This document shows positions 5,572 to 5,878 of a DNA stretch of 5,878 nucleotides, piece by piece; the stretch's first letter is position 1, and the number at the start of each line of letters is the position of its first letter. Made by a program: the position numbers and the translations under genes. The stretch comes from a bacterium (GTDB taxonomy: Bacteria > Blakebacterota > Blakebacteria > Blakebacterales > Blakebacteraceae): positions 1-5,878 of the forward strand of contig JALGWK010000128.1 of assembly GCA_025774205.1 (NCBI GenBank), read 5' to 3'. The notes under the pieces were generated by a model. That model made no database searches. It was not told where the DNA came from and saw nothing but the letters and a program-made list of their open reading frames with translations.

Positions 5572-5878
5572 ATGCGCAGATATATCATCGCCGGTAACTG
5601 GAAGATGCACACCTCGCGGGAAGAAGCGGCGGCCCTGGCCCGATCGCTCGTACCGATGGTCTCCGATATCTTCAAGACCGACATCGTGCTCTGCCCGCCG
5701 TTCACGGCGCTCGGAAGGGTGGAGAAGGTGCTCGAGGGGACCGGCATCAAGCTGGGAGCCCAGAACATGTACCACGCGGAGAAGGGGGCCTTCACCGGCG
5801 AGATCTCACTGAACATGCTGAAGGATGTTGGCGTCAGTCACGTTATTGTTGGCCATTCCGAGCGACGGCAGTACTTTA
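5572..5878 (+). CDS. tpiA: Triose-phosphate isomerase (N-terminal 102 codons, cut by window edge)
   Basis: The enzyme interconverts dihydroxyacetone phosphate and glyceraldehyde 3-phosphate, supplying the substrate of Gap. The visible part is the first two fifths of the TIM barrel. It starts with 'RYIIAGNWKMH', placing substrate-binding Asn9 and Lys11 at their usual places, continues with 'VLCPPFTAL' (39-47), LGAQN (61-65) and 'GAFTGEIS' (72-79), and reaches VGHSERRQYF (93-102) with the catalytic electrophile His95. The numbering agrees closely with the canonical enzyme, which supports the chosen start. The catalytic glutamate and flexible loop 6 lie beyond the right edge. It sits 19 nt after pgk with a good Shine-Dalgarno and is the third gene of the operon. 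In many bacteria secG follows tpiA, but that is outside the window. Confidence 0.97.
   Translation, partial: MRRYIIAGNWKMHTSREEAAALARSLVPMVSDIFKTDIVLCPPFTALGRVEKVLEGTGIKLGAQNMYHAEKGAFTGEISLNMLKDVGVSHVIVGHSERRQYF

Overview
The window reads entirely left to right and is densely coding. It carries the 3' end of a probable secreted-protein gene running without a stop into selB (selenocysteine-specific elongation factor), then a comF-family gene, then the start of a lower-glycolysis operon: gap (glyceraldehyde-3-phosphate dehydrogenase), pgk (phosphoglycerate kinase) and tpiA (triose-phosphate isomerase, cut by the right edge). All are bacterial-type proteins in GC-rich DNA with codons ending mostly in G or C. 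The partial first protein resembles, from memory of the family, the C-terminal Ig-like tails of secreted M23-type peptidases common in uncultivated lineages around the FCB group, Eisenbacteria, Krumholzibacteria and relatives. That placement is an inference and should be held loosely.

Layout: 1-492 is the C-terminal, Ig-like part of a probable extracytoplasmic protein, open at the left edge. 493-2430 is a full-length SelB in the same frame with no stop between them. 2431-2501 is a short spacer with a 19-nt-period direct repeat. 2502-3176 is comF. 3177-3324 is the largest non-coding gap and looks regulatory: imperfect hairpin, perfect 7-bp inverted repeat, possible -10 box, a C-rich and almost G-free leader, a hairpin and a strong Shine-Dalgarno. 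3325-4323 is gap, 4344-5552 pgk and 5572-5878 the first 102 codons of tpiA, separated by 20 and 19 nt and so very probably co-transcribed.

How they work together: gap, pgk and tpiA encode consecutive or adjoining steps of triose-phosphate metabolism, and one promoter upstream of gap would serve all three. SelB implies that the organism inserts selenocysteine at UGA; no selenoprotein, tRNA-Sec or selA/selD is visible here. ComF is a phosphoribosyltransferase-like protein linked to DNA uptake or processing in some bacteria.

The most unusual point is the in-frame junction of an extracytoplasmic-type Ig-like domain with a cytoplasmic translation factor. The last expected strand of the Ig-like fold runs into the first strand of the SelB GTPase. 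It could be a genuine gene fusion, an upstream gene truncated by deletion, or an assembly chimera; the sequence alone does not decide. No CRISPR array, insertion sequence, phage gene or RNA gene was recognised.
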